Source of the DNA: a virus
Virus record (IMG/VR): IMGVR_UViG_3300008110_001399
Span: 1-21,592 of that record
Direction: 5' to 3' (one strand)
Length of the DNA: 21,592 nt
Shown: piece after piece, positions 1 through 9,100 of the stretch
Layout: the number at the start of each line of letters is the position of its first letter
How positions within the stretch are numbered: position 1 is the first letter of the stretch
Translations under genes and position numbers: made by a program
Notes under the pieces: model-generated
The model's database searches: none
What the model saw: the letters and a program-made list of their open reading frames with translations, nothing else
Told to the model about the DNA's origin: nothing

Positions 1-1
1 T

Positions 2-742
2 TATAGAAGTTTAGCAGAGGCTCTTACTTATAGAGTTGCTGACATTGTTCAGTATGCTGACTTCAAAGAAGATTTTGTGAATAAGATTGGCAAGTACAAT
101 GTATCTATCTTAGATGAGATAAAAGAATTGTACGTCTATGACTTTGGTATCTTCATTGAGGTATCTCCTGACGAAGAACAGAAGGCACAGCTTGAAGCCA
201 ATATACAAATGGCATTGTCTAAAGGAGACATAAACTTGGAGGATGCTATTGATATTCGTGAGATTAAAAACTTAAAGCTAGCCAATCAGCTCTTGAAGAT
301 GAAGAGAGTGAAGACTATGATGAGAGAGGAAAAGATGGCTATGCAGAAACAATCTATTACAGCACAGCAGCAATTGCAGTCTCAACAAATAGCAGCACAA
401 ACAGCTATGGCTAAGATTCAACAAGAGGCTCAAGCCAAGATGCAAATAAAACAAGCAGAGGTTGCTTTTGAGATTGAGAAGATGAAGGCTGAAGCTCAAT
501 TGAAACAGCAGTTGATGCAGGTAGAGTTCCAGTACAATATGCAACTAGCAGAAGTTAATGGGGCTACGACTGTAACAAAAGAAGAGATGAAAGAAAAAGC
601 AAAAGATAAGCGTGTATCTATTCAGAACACTCAGCAATCTAAGTTGATAAACCAAAGAAAGAATAATCTTCCTCCGATTAATTTTGAGTCTAACGAGGAT
701 AGTTTAGATGGTTTTGACCTAGCTGAATTTGAACCGAGATAA
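2..742 (+). CDS. Portal protein, C-terminal part (5' end outside window)
   Basis: The frame is open from base 2, so this is the 3' end of a longer gene; the GTG at 77 is only the first possible start inside the window. 246 residues are visible. The first ~90 residues read as the end of the portal core (SPDEEQK, then DAIDIREIKNLKLANQLLKM). The rest is a long Gln/Ala/Lys-rich, probably coiled-coil tail (roughly residues 100-200) ending in an acidic patch, SLDGFDLAEFEPR. Portals of crAss-like phages have such Gln-rich helical C-termini. The portal is the dodecameric DNA gate at the capsid vertex and the platform for the neck. A scaffold-like gene and the major capsid gene follow directly, as expected. 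The portal call rests on remembered resemblance and gene order. The main alternative is another helical head protein. Confidence 0.72.
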   Translation, partial: YRSLAEALTYRVADIVQYADFKEDFVNKIGKYNVSILDEIKELYVYDFGIFIEVSPDEEQKAQLEANIQMALSKGDINLEDAIDIREIKNLKLANQLLKMKRVKTMMREEKMAMQKQSITAQQQLQSQQIAAQTAMAKIQQEAQAKMQIKQAEVAFEIEKMKAEAQLKQQLMQVEFQYNMQLAEVNGATTVTKEEMKEKAKDKRVSIQNTQQSKLINQRKNNLPPINFESNEDSLDGFDLAEFEPR

Positions 743-759
743 CATTTATTTTTTTTGTA

Positions 760-767
760 TAAATTTG
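760..767 (+). promoter_or_regulatory. TAAATTTG, candidate -7 box
   Basis: Matches the Bacteroidota -7 consensus TAnnTTTG and lies 21 bases before the ATG of the scaffold-like gene, in a T/A-rich gap after the portal stop. No TTTG -33 element is found at the usual 17-20 base spacing, so this is a half-promoter by sequence alone. Confidence 0.35.
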
Positions 768-788
768 TAACAACAATAATCTAATCAA

Positions 789-1895
789 ATGGAAATTAAA
801 GTAAGAGAAGTTACGGGCGAAGTAAAGAGCGTCCAAGAGATGGAAAACCTTTTACTCAAGAAGCACGAAGAAGAACTGAATGGTAGTGGTGGACAATTGG
901 AATTGAACTTAGAACCAAATCCAAATCCTTCCCCTGCTCCAGAACCAGAGCCAGCTCCTACGCCTCAAGAGATAAAAGAAGAAGATGTTCTTTCATATAT
1001 TGGAAAGCGTTTCAATAAAGAGATTAAATCTTTTGATGACTTAATGTCTGAGCGAAACCAAGAGGATTTACCTGAAGACGTTTCTGCTTTCTTGAAGTAC
1101 AAGAAAGAAACAGGAAGAGGCATTCAGGATTTCTTAAAGGTTAACGAAGACATTGATTCTCTTCACGAGGATGATGTAATTAAAAGATATCTCAAGTCAA
1201 CCAACGCTCATCTTGATGATGAGGATGTTGATATGATGATGGATGAGTTCAGGTACGATGATGACCTAGACTCTGATTCAGATATCAAAAAAGCAAGGTT
1301 GGCTAAGAAAAAGATTATTGCAGAAGCTAAAGGGTTTCTTAATCAGGAAAGAGAAAAATACAAAGTACCTCTTGAGTCAAGAATGGGAACTGTTTCTCAA
1401 GAAGAGAAAGAAGAACTTGAAGCTTACAAGCAGTATATAGCTAACTCTAAAAGCATTGAGGAAGAGAATCAACGGAAGAAAGAGTGGTTTGAAAAGCAAA
1501 CAAATGATTTGTTCAATCAAGAGTTCAAAGGTTTTGAGTTCAATGTGGATGATAGGTCATTGAAGTTTTCTCCCGGTGATGCAGCTGAATTAAAGAAACT
1601 ACATTCAAATCCATCTAACTTTATTGCAAAGTATTTGGATGATAATGGTATGTTGAAGGATTCGGTTGGATACCACAAAGCTTTAGCAGTAGCAATGAAC
1701 CCTGAGAAGTTTGCCAAGTTCTTTTATGAGCAAGGCAAAGCAGATGCAACTGATGATGTTACACGTAAGATTAAGAATATTCAAATGTCTGAACGTGTAG
1801 CTCCTCAGACAACTGCCAAAGAAGGGGTTCAAATTAGGGAGTTAAACCCCGACTCTGGGAGGAGTTTAAAAATCCGAAGTGCAAAAAGATTATAA
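789..1895 (+). CDS. Scaffold-like head assembly protein
   Basis: 368 residues, very acidic and mostly helical in composition. Residues ~44-60 form a Pro/Glu/Ala linker (PNPNPSPAPEPEPAPTP). An acidic helical stretch follows (~130-165, rich in D and E), then K/E-rich helices that look like coiled coil. The C-terminus is basic (SLKIRSAKRL). Scaffolding proteins typically combine charged helices with a short basic C-terminus that contacts the coat, and their genes sit between portal and coat genes, exactly as here. The ATG at 789 has an A-rich context (taatcaaATG) and no Shine-Dalgarno. No protease motif is visible, so it does not look like a fused prohead protease. The function is inferred from position and composition. 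Confidence 0.6.
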   Translation: MEIKVREVTGEVKSVQEMENLLLKKHEEELNGSGGQLELNLEPNPNPSPAPEPEPAPTPQEIKEEDVLSYIGKRFNKEIKSFDDLMSERNQEDLPEDVSAFLKYKKETGRGIQDFLKVNEDIDSLHEDDVIKRYLKSTNAHLDDEDVDMMMDEFRYDDDLDSDSDIKKARLAKKKIIAEAKGFLNQEREKYKVPLESRMGTVSQEEKEELEAYKQYIANSKSIEEENQRKKEWFEKQTNDLFNQEFKGFEFNVDDRSLKFSPGDAAELKKLHSNPSNFIAKYLDDNGMLKDSVGYHKALAVAMNPEKFAKFFYEQGKADATDDVTRKIKNIQMSERVAPQTTAKEGVQIRELNPDSGRSLKIRSAKRL

Positions 1896-1918
1896 CAACA
1901 ATTTAAAAACTAAACAAA

Positions 1919-3358
1919 ATGGCAGGTTCAATATTAGCGACCCCTACCTTCGCCCTTCAGCCGAGTGCTGAACGTGTGGCGTTGTCTACTAACTATGTTA
2001 CCAACTTCAACTTCTTGAACCAGTATCTTCCTGATACTTACGAGAAAGAATTTGAGCGTTACGGTAATCGTACTATCGCATCTTTCCTACGTATGGTAGG
2101 AGCAGAGATGCCTTCTAACTCAGACCAAATCAAATGGGCTGAACAAGGTCGTTTGCACCTGAAGTTTACTAACGTGACTTCTGCTGCTGCTGCCGGTTCT
2201 AACACTGCTGTTTTGACTATCTCTGATACTGGCGTTACCAGCGTACCAGTTCGTGTTGGTCAAACCGTCTTCATTCAGCGTAACTCAACTGGTGAAAGTA
2301 ACAAGGCTATTGTAACTGCGGTATCTGCTACCCCTTTCACTGCTCCTTACACTTTCACTGTGGCTTACTATGAGTCAGGTGGACAGACATTCGCTGCATC
2401 TCAGCCTTGTACTGTATTCATCTATGGTTCTGAATTTAAAAAAGGAACTAACGGGATGGTTGGTTCTTTGGAAGCAGAAGATGATATCTTCTCCAACAAC
2501 CCCATCATCTTGAAAGACACTTATGAAGTGAACGGTTCAGATATGGCATTCATTGGATGGATTGAAGTAACCACTGAGAACGGTGCTACCGGTTACTTGT
2601 GGTACTTGAAGTCTGAGCACGAGACTCGTTTGCGTTTTGAAGATTACTTAGAGACCGCAATGATTGAAGCAGTTCCTGCTATCGCTGGTTCTGGTGCAGC
2701 TACCGCTGGTTTCATCGGTTCTAACGGTATCTTCTACACTGTTCAACAGCGTGGTAATATCTGGGGTGGTGGTACTCCATCTACCTTGGTTGACTTTGAT
2801 GCAATCGTTGCTCGCTTAGACAAGCAAGGTGCTATCGAAGAGAACGTAATCTTCGTTAATCGTGACTTCAGTTTCGATATTGATGATATGTTAGCCAGCT
2901 TGAATGGTTACGTGTCAGGGGGTTCTTCTAACTCAGCTTCTTTCGGTTTGTTTGATAACGATACTGAAATGGCTTTGAATCTTGGCTTCACCGGTTTCCG
3001 TAGAGGTTATGATTTCTATAAGTCTGATTGGAAGTACTTGAATGACCCAACTATGCGTGGTGGTTTGGCAACAAACACAACAGCTGGTTTGACTGGTACT
3101 ATTTCTGGTCTTCTTGTTCCTGCTGGTTCTACTAACGTGTATGACCAAATCATGGGTAAGAATGCCAAGCGTCCTTTCTTACACGTGCGTTACCGTGCGT
3201 CTGAGACTGAGGACCGCAGATACAAGACTTGGATTACCGGTTCTGCTGGAGGTGCACAAACAAGTGACCTTGACGCAATGACCGTTAACTTCTTGTCTGA
3301 GCGTTGCGTTTGTACCTTGGGTGCTAATAACTTTGTATTGTTCCGTTACGGTGCATAA
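1919..3358 (+). CDS. Major capsid protein (HK97-fold type)
   Basis: 479 residues. It builds the icosahedral shell. The N-terminal arm leads to the segment NYVTNFNFLNQYLPDTYEKE, then a core, then a beta-rich stretch around residues 83-170 that could be an inserted surface domain. The stretch GYLWYLKSEHETRLRFEDYL (~residues 221-240) and a C-terminal half with many Gly and aromatic residues are typical of the crAss-like coat family as I remember it. Length fits that family (about 490 residues). Codon use stands out: Arg is nearly always CGT and Gly mostly GGT, whereas neighbours often use AGA/AGG. This fits very high expression. The ATG follows an A-rich leader (ctaaacaaaATG). A hairpin terminator follows the stop codon. 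Confidence 0.85.
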   Translation: MAGSILATPTFALQPSAERVALSTNYVTNFNFLNQYLPDTYEKEFERYGNRTIASFLRMVGAEMPSNSDQIKWAEQGRLHLKFTNVTSAAAAGSNTAVLTISDTGVTSVPVRVGQTVFIQRNSTGESNKAIVTAVSATPFTAPYTFTVAYYESGGQTFAASQPCTVFIYGSEFKKGTNGMVGSLEAEDDIFSNNPIILKDTYEVNGSDMAFIGWIEVTTENGATGYLWYLKSEHETRLRFEDYLETAMIEAVPAIAGSGAATAGFIGSNGIFYTVQQRGNIWGGGTPSTLVDFDAIVARLDKQGAIEENVIFVNRDFSFDIDDMLASLNGYVSGGSSNSASFGLFDNDTEMALNLGFTGFRRGYDFYKSDWKYLNDPTMRGGLATNTTAGLTGTISGLLVPAGSTNVYDQIMGKNAKRPFLHVRYRASETEDRRYKTWITGSAGGAQTSDLDAMTVNFLSERCVCTLGANNFVLFRYGA

Positions 3359-3374
3359 TTAAAGTTAATCAAAC

Positions 3375-3414
3375 GGAGGGGAGTGTACTCAAGTACACTC
3401 TTCTCCTTTGTTTT
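3375..3414 (+). terminator. Terminator-like hairpin after the capsid gene
   Basis: The left arm 3375-3388 pairs with the right arm 3393-3406 over 14 positions (two G:U pairs) around a TCAA loop, followed by TTTGTTTT. The upper stem is the 16-base palindrome that recurs twice more in the window. It probably ends or attenuates transcription after the highly expressed capsid gene. Since the next gene begins 20 bases later with no visible promoter, partial read-through or RNA processing is more likely than a complete stop. Confidence 0.7.
3383..3398 (-). repeat. 16-base palindrome, copy 1 (inverted)
   Basis: GTGTACTCAAGTACAC is the exact reverse complement of the two copies at 11797 and 18766. 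It forms the top of the post-capsid terminator stem. The arms GTGTACT/AGTACAC are a perfect inverted repeat about a two-base centre. Confidence 0.9.
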
Positions 3415-3433
3415 AAGAATTAAATCATATCAA

Positions 3434-4183
3434 ATGAAAAACAAAAAGTCAATACAATTAGTAGATAAGACCTACAAGTTAAAGAATGGGATGAGCCCAT
3501 TGTCTTACACAATCCCTTCAAGAAATACTAGAAGATATCCTTTGATGCATTTTGATGAAGAGACCGGATTAAACCGTGCATTGCGTTATGCACGAAATCA
3601 AAAGTCACCATTTGAAGATGAGCAGGATGGTAATTTCATACTAGAGCCTGTGGTATTTGAAGATGGTATGTTGATTGTACCAAAAGAAAACCAAGTGTTG
3701 CAACAATTCCTTTATTACCATCCCTTGAATGGTAGATTGTTTGAAGAGGTTGACAACGAGAAAGATGCTGAGTTAGAGATGGAAGAAATCAACTACGAGG
3801 TTGATGCCCTTATCGAAGCACGCTCAATGCCATTTGAACAAATGGAGATGGTATTTAGAGTGTTGTTCGGTAGAGACCCATCCAAGTATAGCTCGGCAGA
3901 GATTAAGCGTGATGTATTGCTTTACGCTAAGAATCAACCAAAGAGTTTCTTGGATTCAATCAACGACCCTATGTTGAAGCTTGAAGCAAACGTACACAGA
4001 TTCTTTGCTGCTAACTTGCTGATATTTAAGAACGGAACAAAAGAAGTGTGGTTCAACACCACATCTAACAAGAAGAAGATGATGAATGTTCCTTTCGATT
4101 CAGACCCATATACTAGCGTTGCTGTCTATTTGCAGAGCGATGAAGGCATTGACGCTTTGAAGCTACTAGAAACCAGTATATAA
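3434..4183 (+). CDS. Conserved phage structural protein, function unassigned
   Basis: 249 residues from ATG 3434. An upstream in-frame GTG at 3383 would put the start inside the terminator hairpin and is rejected; 3434 has the usual A-rich context (tatcaaATG). The protein reads as a basic N-terminus (KNKKSIQLVDKTYKLKNGM), then SPLSYTIPSRNTRRYPL and LRYARNQKSPFEDEQDGN, an acidic helix (~115-130), and a C-terminal part with KLEANVHRFF and DPYTSVAVYLQSDEGIDALK. I recall similar proteins beside the coat gene in uncultured aquatic phages but know no assigned role. It sits between two terminators, so its level may be set apart from the capsid and tail genes. It could be a head completion, head decoration or neck protein. 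No enzymatic motif is seen. Confidence 0.6.
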   Translation: MKNKKSIQLVDKTYKLKNGMSPLSYTIPSRNTRRYPLMHFDEETGLNRALRYARNQKSPFEDEQDGNFILEPVVFEDGMLIVPKENQVLQQFLYYHPLNGRLFEEVDNEKDAELEMEEINYEVDALIEARSMPFEQMEMVFRVLFGRDPSKYSSAEIKRDVLLYAKNQPKSFLDSINDPMLKLEANVHRFFAANLLIFKNGTKEVWFNTTSNKKKMMNVPFDSDPYTSVAVYLQSDEGIDALKLLETSI

Positions 4184-4215
4184 GTTTTCCATATTTATGT
4201 TTAAGGTTAAAAGAG

Positions 4216-4242
4216 GAGGGTGCAATCACCCTCTTTTTTTTT
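4216..4242 (+). terminator. Intrinsic terminator
   Basis: Seven-base-pair perfect stem GAGGGTG/CACCCTC with a CAAT loop, followed by nine T residues. This is the cleanest intrinsic terminator in the window. It separates the head genes from the neck/tail genes, and a -7-like box lies just after it. Confidence 0.88.
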
Positions 4243-4245
4243 ATT

Positions 4246-4253
4246 TATCTTTG
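4246..4253 (+). promoter_or_regulatory. TATCTTTG, candidate -7 box
   Basis: Perfect TAnnTTTG match directly downstream of the terminator and 14 bases before the ATG at 4268. The position after a terminator and before a new gene run makes this the most convincing promoter candidate here. No -33 TTTG is seen at normal spacing. Confidence 0.45.
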
Positions 4254-4267
4254 TATAAAAAGGCACG

Positions 4268-5221
4268 ATGATTAATGAAGTAAGAAACACCGTATTGTCA
4301 ATCTTGAATAAGAATAACTACGGGTATATATCTCCTTCTGATTTTAATTTATTTGCAGCTCAAGCTCAAATGGAAATGTTTGAAGAAGCTTTTTCTGCAT
4401 ATAATAAACTTTCTGTTGGACAGAATATGAAACAGATGTATGAAGGATATGGAGATATCCTTCAAACTTATGAGGAGCTATTGGAAATATTTAACGTGAC
4501 TAAGCCATTAAGCAATTACTTGGGTAATGTTTATTATTCACCATCACTGATTACTACTGGGGACAGCTCATATTTAATTTCAAGAGTTATATGTTATCCA
4601 ACGCAATATGCATTTGGGAGCAACACTACTGTTGTATCAGGGCAGTTGGTTGATGCCGCTGCTTCTTTCAATACACTTGGTATTGTAGCTGGAGATGTTG
4701 TTGTAAATTCAACTACTAATCAAATAGCACAAGTAATACAGGTTGTTAGCTCTACTGTTATAAATATCAATAATGATATATTTACAATTCCCGGAGAGGG
4801 GTTTGCTATATATAAAGCAAGCAGTGCTGTTGAAGCTGAAAAAATCACTCAAGATAAATTAGTACTTTTAAACACATCATTGCTAACTGCATCATCTGTA
4901 TTGTTCCCAACATACTCTTTGCAAGGTGACAAGATAACTGTGATGCCACCATCATATAGATTGATTGGTCAAGTTGTAATGAATTATTTCAGATATCCTC
5001 TTGCTCCGAAATGGACATACATAAATCTATTAGGAGGTGAGCCTGTATTTGACCAGACTCAACCAGACTATCAAGATTTTGAATTGCCAATTGATTATGA
5101 ATACAAATTGGTTACAAAAATTCTTGAGTATGCAGGTATGTCTATCAGAGAAACAGAAGTTGCTCAATTTGGTATGGCACAACAAGCACACGAAGAACCT
5201 ACACTTAGTGTACAACAATAA
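4268..5221 (+). CDS. Probable neck/ring structural protein
   Basis: 317 residues. The N-terminus (MINEVRNTVLSILNKNNYGY, then ISPSDFNLFAAQAQMEMFEE) is a helical signature I recall from a structural protein widespread in Bacteroidota podoviruses, crAss-like phages included. The middle (~100-190) is a beta-rich domain (VVSGQLVDAA, GIVAGDVVVNSTTNQIAQVI), a small barrel-like insertion. The C-terminal part contains FRYPLAPKWTYI and DYEYKLVTKILEYAGMSIRE. Its position before the connector and muzzle genes suggests a ring protein stacked under the portal. The exact ring cannot be assigned. The stop lies 5 bases before the next start, so the two genes are probably co-translated. Confidence 0.6.
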   Translation: MINEVRNTVLSILNKNNYGYISPSDFNLFAAQAQMEMFEEAFSAYNKLSVGQNMKQMYEGYGDILQTYEELLEIFNVTKPLSNYLGNVYYSPSLITTGDSSYLISRVICYPTQYAFGSNTTVVSGQLVDAAASFNTLGIVAGDVVVNSTTNQIAQVIQVVSSTVININNDIFTIPGEGFAIYKASSAVEAEKITQDKLVLLNTSLLTASSVLFPTYSLQGDKITVMPPSYRLIGQVVMNYFRYPLAPKWTYINLLGGEPVFDQTQPDYQDFELPIDYEYKLVTKILEYAGMSIRETEVAQFGMAQQAHEEPTLSVQQ

Positions 5222-5226
5222 AAATT

Positions 5227-6150
5227 ATGGCATATATATCCCAATATCAATACTATACCAACAACGGTACAACCCCAGAAGATGCTAACTGGGGTTCGTA
5301 CCAATATGTTAGTTTGGCTGATATAGTTAAAAACTTTCAGCTAATGTACACAGGAGATTTATCATTGATTAGTAATGAAGCACGATACAAAATACTTTTC
5401 CACGCAAAACGTGCGATACAAGAATTAAACTATGATGCATTCAAAGAAATCAAGGTCCTAGAACTTACAGTGGCTGACAATTTAATATTTGTGTTGCCAT
5501 CAGATTATGTGAACTGGGTTCGCATATCATTGTATAAGGACGGGTATCTAAGACCAATGACTGAAAACATCCAAACCCTTTCATCTAATGCATACTTGCA
5601 GGATAATGATGGGTTTATATTGTTTGATATGAATGGGAATATCCTTGAACCTCAGAACTCAACTATAGATTACGATAGATTAAAAGGTTCAAAGAAAAAC
5701 ATTTACTTGAATCCCGGTCATATGTTTGACGGACAGGAAGGGTGGTACATAGATGGGATGTGGTATTTTGATTATTGGTTTGGGGAAAGGTTCGGATTGA
5801 ATACTGAAACTGCTAACATCAACCCAACATTCAACGTAGACAAGAAGAGAGGTGTTATAAACTTCAATAGTGATATGCGTGGTCAGTTATGCATACTTGA
5901 GTACGTATCTGATGGAATGGAAAACGGTGACGAGTCTGCTATATCAGTTAACAAATTGTTTGAGCAATATGTGTATGCGTGTATCAAGTATGAGATGTTA
6001 GCATCCAAGCTGAATGTGCAAGAGTACATTGTTGCTCGTGCAAGAAAAGAAAAGCAAGCATTGTTAAGGAACGCTAAAATTAGAATAAGTAATATACATC
6101 CCGGTAGATTGTTGATGAGTCTGCGTGGTAATGATAAATGGTTAAAGTAA
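5227..6150 (+). CDS. Probable head-tail connector/ring protein (gp4/gp11-like role)
   Basis: 307 residues. The N-terminal part has a helical region with HAKRAIQELNYDAFKEIKVL, then LTVADNLIFVLPSDYVNWVR and ISLYKDGYLRPM, a pattern shared by podovirus neck proteins that join portal to tail tube. The middle is rich in Tyr/Trp/Gly (GWYIDGMWYFDYWFG). The C-terminal region has ILEYVSDGMENGDESAISVN, then helices LFEQYVYACIKYEMLASKLN and a basic end. The stop at 6150 is 1 base before the next ATG. The connector function is inferred from resemblance and location; I could not check a fold match. Confidence 0.62.
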   Translation: MAYISQYQYYTNNGTTPEDANWGSYQYVSLADIVKNFQLMYTGDLSLISNEARYKILFHAKRAIQELNYDAFKEIKVLELTVADNLIFVLPSDYVNWVRISLYKDGYLRPMTENIQTLSSNAYLQDNDGFILFDMNGNILEPQNSTIDYDRLKGSKKNIYLNPGHMFDGQEGWYIDGMWYFDYWFGERFGLNTETANINPTFNVDKKRGVINFNSDMRGQLCILEYVSDGMENGDESAISVNKLFEQYVYACIKYEMLASKLNVQEYIVARARKEKQALLRNAKIRISNIHPGRLLMSLRGNDKWLK

Positions 6151-6151
6151 T

Positions 6152-9100
6152 ATGCCAAAATTCACAAGAACATTTGTAGCTGGTAGAATGAATAAGGTAA
6201 CTGACGAGCGTCTTTTACCCGAAGGAGAATACATTGACGCAATGAACGTGCGTATGGGGTCTACCGAATTATCCGAGATTGGAGTAATTGAAAACACTAA
6301 AGGGAATGAGCAGCTTACTAGCCTTACCTATATTGACGGCACATCCTTGAGTAACCTTGCTAAATGTATAGGGGCATATGAGGATGGAGAAGCTAATACT
6401 TTATATTGGTTTGTTCACGACCCAGACTTTCCAGTGGGAGCTACTGGGAAACTAGACTTGATAGTTTCATTTAATGTAATAACTGGTATATTGACTTATC
6501 ACGTTGTCAGCATTGACGATGGAGGTGGCGTAAATACTACATTGAATTTCAATGAAAGTTATCTAATCACAGGGATTAGCCTAATTAAAACCGGTACTCT
6601 AAATGAGAACTTATTGTTCTTTACAGATGATTTGAATCCACCTAGGTTCATTAACCCAACAAGATTGTACTCTATACCAACATTAAATATTGATAGTCCA
6701 ATATTGGCAGAGCAATTGTTGGTTATAAAAAAACCACCTATTCAATCTCCAAGCATTACTCCCATAAGATTAAATGGTCAAGAGAATTTTATGGAGACTA
6801 GATTCTTATGCTTTGCATATAGATATAGATATGCTGATAACGAGTACTCTGCAATATCTCAGTTTAGTGCTCCTGCATTTATCCCTAATCCATTTGACTT
6901 TAGTATCAATAGCTTCCTAAACGAAGGTATGGTCAATGAGGCGAATGGAGTTAATATCACATTTAACACTGGTGGACCTTTAGTAAGAGGTATTGATTTA
7001 TTGTTTAAGGAGGCTGATTCAAATGTTATCAAAGTAATTGAGAAGCTTGATAAACAAAAGCAAGGATATGTGGATAATGCAAACTACACGTTCTTATTCA
7101 GTAACAGTAAGATATTTACAGTTCTTCCTGATTCAGAGATATTAAGATTATACGACAACGTACCACTACAAGCTAAGGCTCAGACAATAATGGGTAATAG
7201 GTTGATGTATGCTAATTACATTGAAGGATATGATTTAGTAGATAGCAATGGTAGTGATGTACAATTTTTATACGAAACTAGCCTTACTAGTGAATCTGTT
7301 GGAGACACACAAATACCTGACTCAACTATAAGCAGTGTATATACTATTGATGGGTCACAAACAATAGGTGACTCAGCTTTCCAAATTGATTTGACGGGGC
7401 TGTCACTGGTATCTGGAGCAGCTATTAGTATTGATATCACATATACACATAGTACTTTTACTAGTTCTACCCCTGCACAACAAACCACAAACGTATCAAT
7501 ATCATTTACATTCTTTTTGCCAAGAGATTATACATCTGTATATGACTTGGCTACAAGCACTGAATTTCAAGATGCAATAGGAACTGTTACAAACATCCAG
7601 CTAATGCCTACCGCTTGTAATGGTATAACATTTACTGATACATTCAACTGTTCTGTCCCAAGTTCTTTAGATGCATTCTTAAAGTACGGGAGTGGGATAT
7701 CTGCTATTAATCAACCAATAACAATTTTAACAAGTACATCAAGTAGTGTTATTGGATTTCAATTGCCAGCAGTAGAATTTGTAGACAACTTGACAACGCC
7801 TACTGTATTTGCTTATGAGTATTACGAAGTGACATTCGTAGAGGCTACGTATCAAGAGATAGCAAGTCCTACAAGTCTTCATAGTAACCGTGGCTATGAG
7901 ATTGGTATTGTTTACATGGACGAATTTAATCGTTCATCAACTGCACTTGTTAGTAAATTCAATACTGTGTTTGTACCTTGTGGCAATGCAAAGGATAGGA
8001 ATACAGTTCAGGTAACAATACCACCTCAACAAAAACCGCCTTACTGGGCTACGAGATATAAGTTTGTAATTAAACCTGATGCTGCTTCATACGAAACAGT
8101 TTACAGTTCTATATTCTTCCAAGACCCAAATACTAACAATGCGTACTTTCTAATTGAAGGAGAAAACGCTAGAAAGGTAGACGCTGGGACAAGGCTGATA
8201 GTTAAAAGAGATAGCGATGGAGCTACCGAAAATTGCGTATATGCTACAGTATTGGAAAAGGAGGCGAAGGCAGAAAACTTTATTACAATTCCAAGCTCTA
8301 AATATCCCGGTGTAGATATTCCTGTTCCAGCTGGAGTTTATATGAAGATTAACCCAACTAGCTTCAATGCAATTACGGATGAGGATGCTATTGTAAGTGC
8401 AGGGACATTTACCGTAAACCAAGATGATGGAGGGGAATACCCATTGCTTAGGTATCCTATGAACGTGCAGAACCCTAGTACTGGTAACTGGGAAGACTAT
8501 ACAGTACCGGCTGGTAGTAGGATTAAGATTAAGTTTGAATTCAAACGTATTGGCAAAGGTGATGGTAACGGGGCTTGCGAAAAAAGAAACTATACTGTAG
8601 ATACAACTCTTATTGCGTCATCCAATTACGACAATATGATGGATTGGTGGAATGGAGATAATGTTGGTCTTGTTGTTGAAAATGGTTTTGGATTTGCAGG
8701 AGGAGGTCAATGTACACCAGTTGGTGAATATATTGATACAATGGCATCTACCTCAAGTGATATACCTACAGCTTTATGTACCAACTATTTTAGATGGTAC
8801 AGAAACCCAAGCACACAGGAGCTTGTATTGCTTATGACTGGGACTGAGGCTTGTACTTGGATTGGCAAGAAAGAAAACAAAAGGTCATCAATCACAGCGA
8901 CTGTTGATGTGTTTCGTGCAGAGACATTGATGGTATTTGAAACCGAACCATTGGATGCCAACCCAGATATATTCTTTGAGAACAACTTATCACTGCCCAT
9001 TACAAATGGATTCCACGAAGGGAACATACAAGACCAAACTACAACAGTACCTGCAATTATTGATACTGAGTTTTTCAACTGTTTTTCTTTTGGTAATGGT

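Noticed and set aside
3383-3433. GTG start extending the 3434 gene upstream by 17 codons
   Set aside because: The added codons lie in the terminator hairpin and palindrome and read MYSSTLFSFVLRIKSYQ, which does not look like the gene; ATG 3434 has the usual A-rich context.
5037-5288. Overlapping + frame of 83 codons
   Set aside because: Shadow of the end of the 4268 gene and start of the 5227 gene; composition not protein-like.
5894-5904. Partial match TACTTGAGTAC to the 16-base palindrome, and a 10-base match at 10295-10304
   Set aside because: Only the inner 10-11 bases match, within ordinary codons; the outer arms are absent, so these are probably chance.
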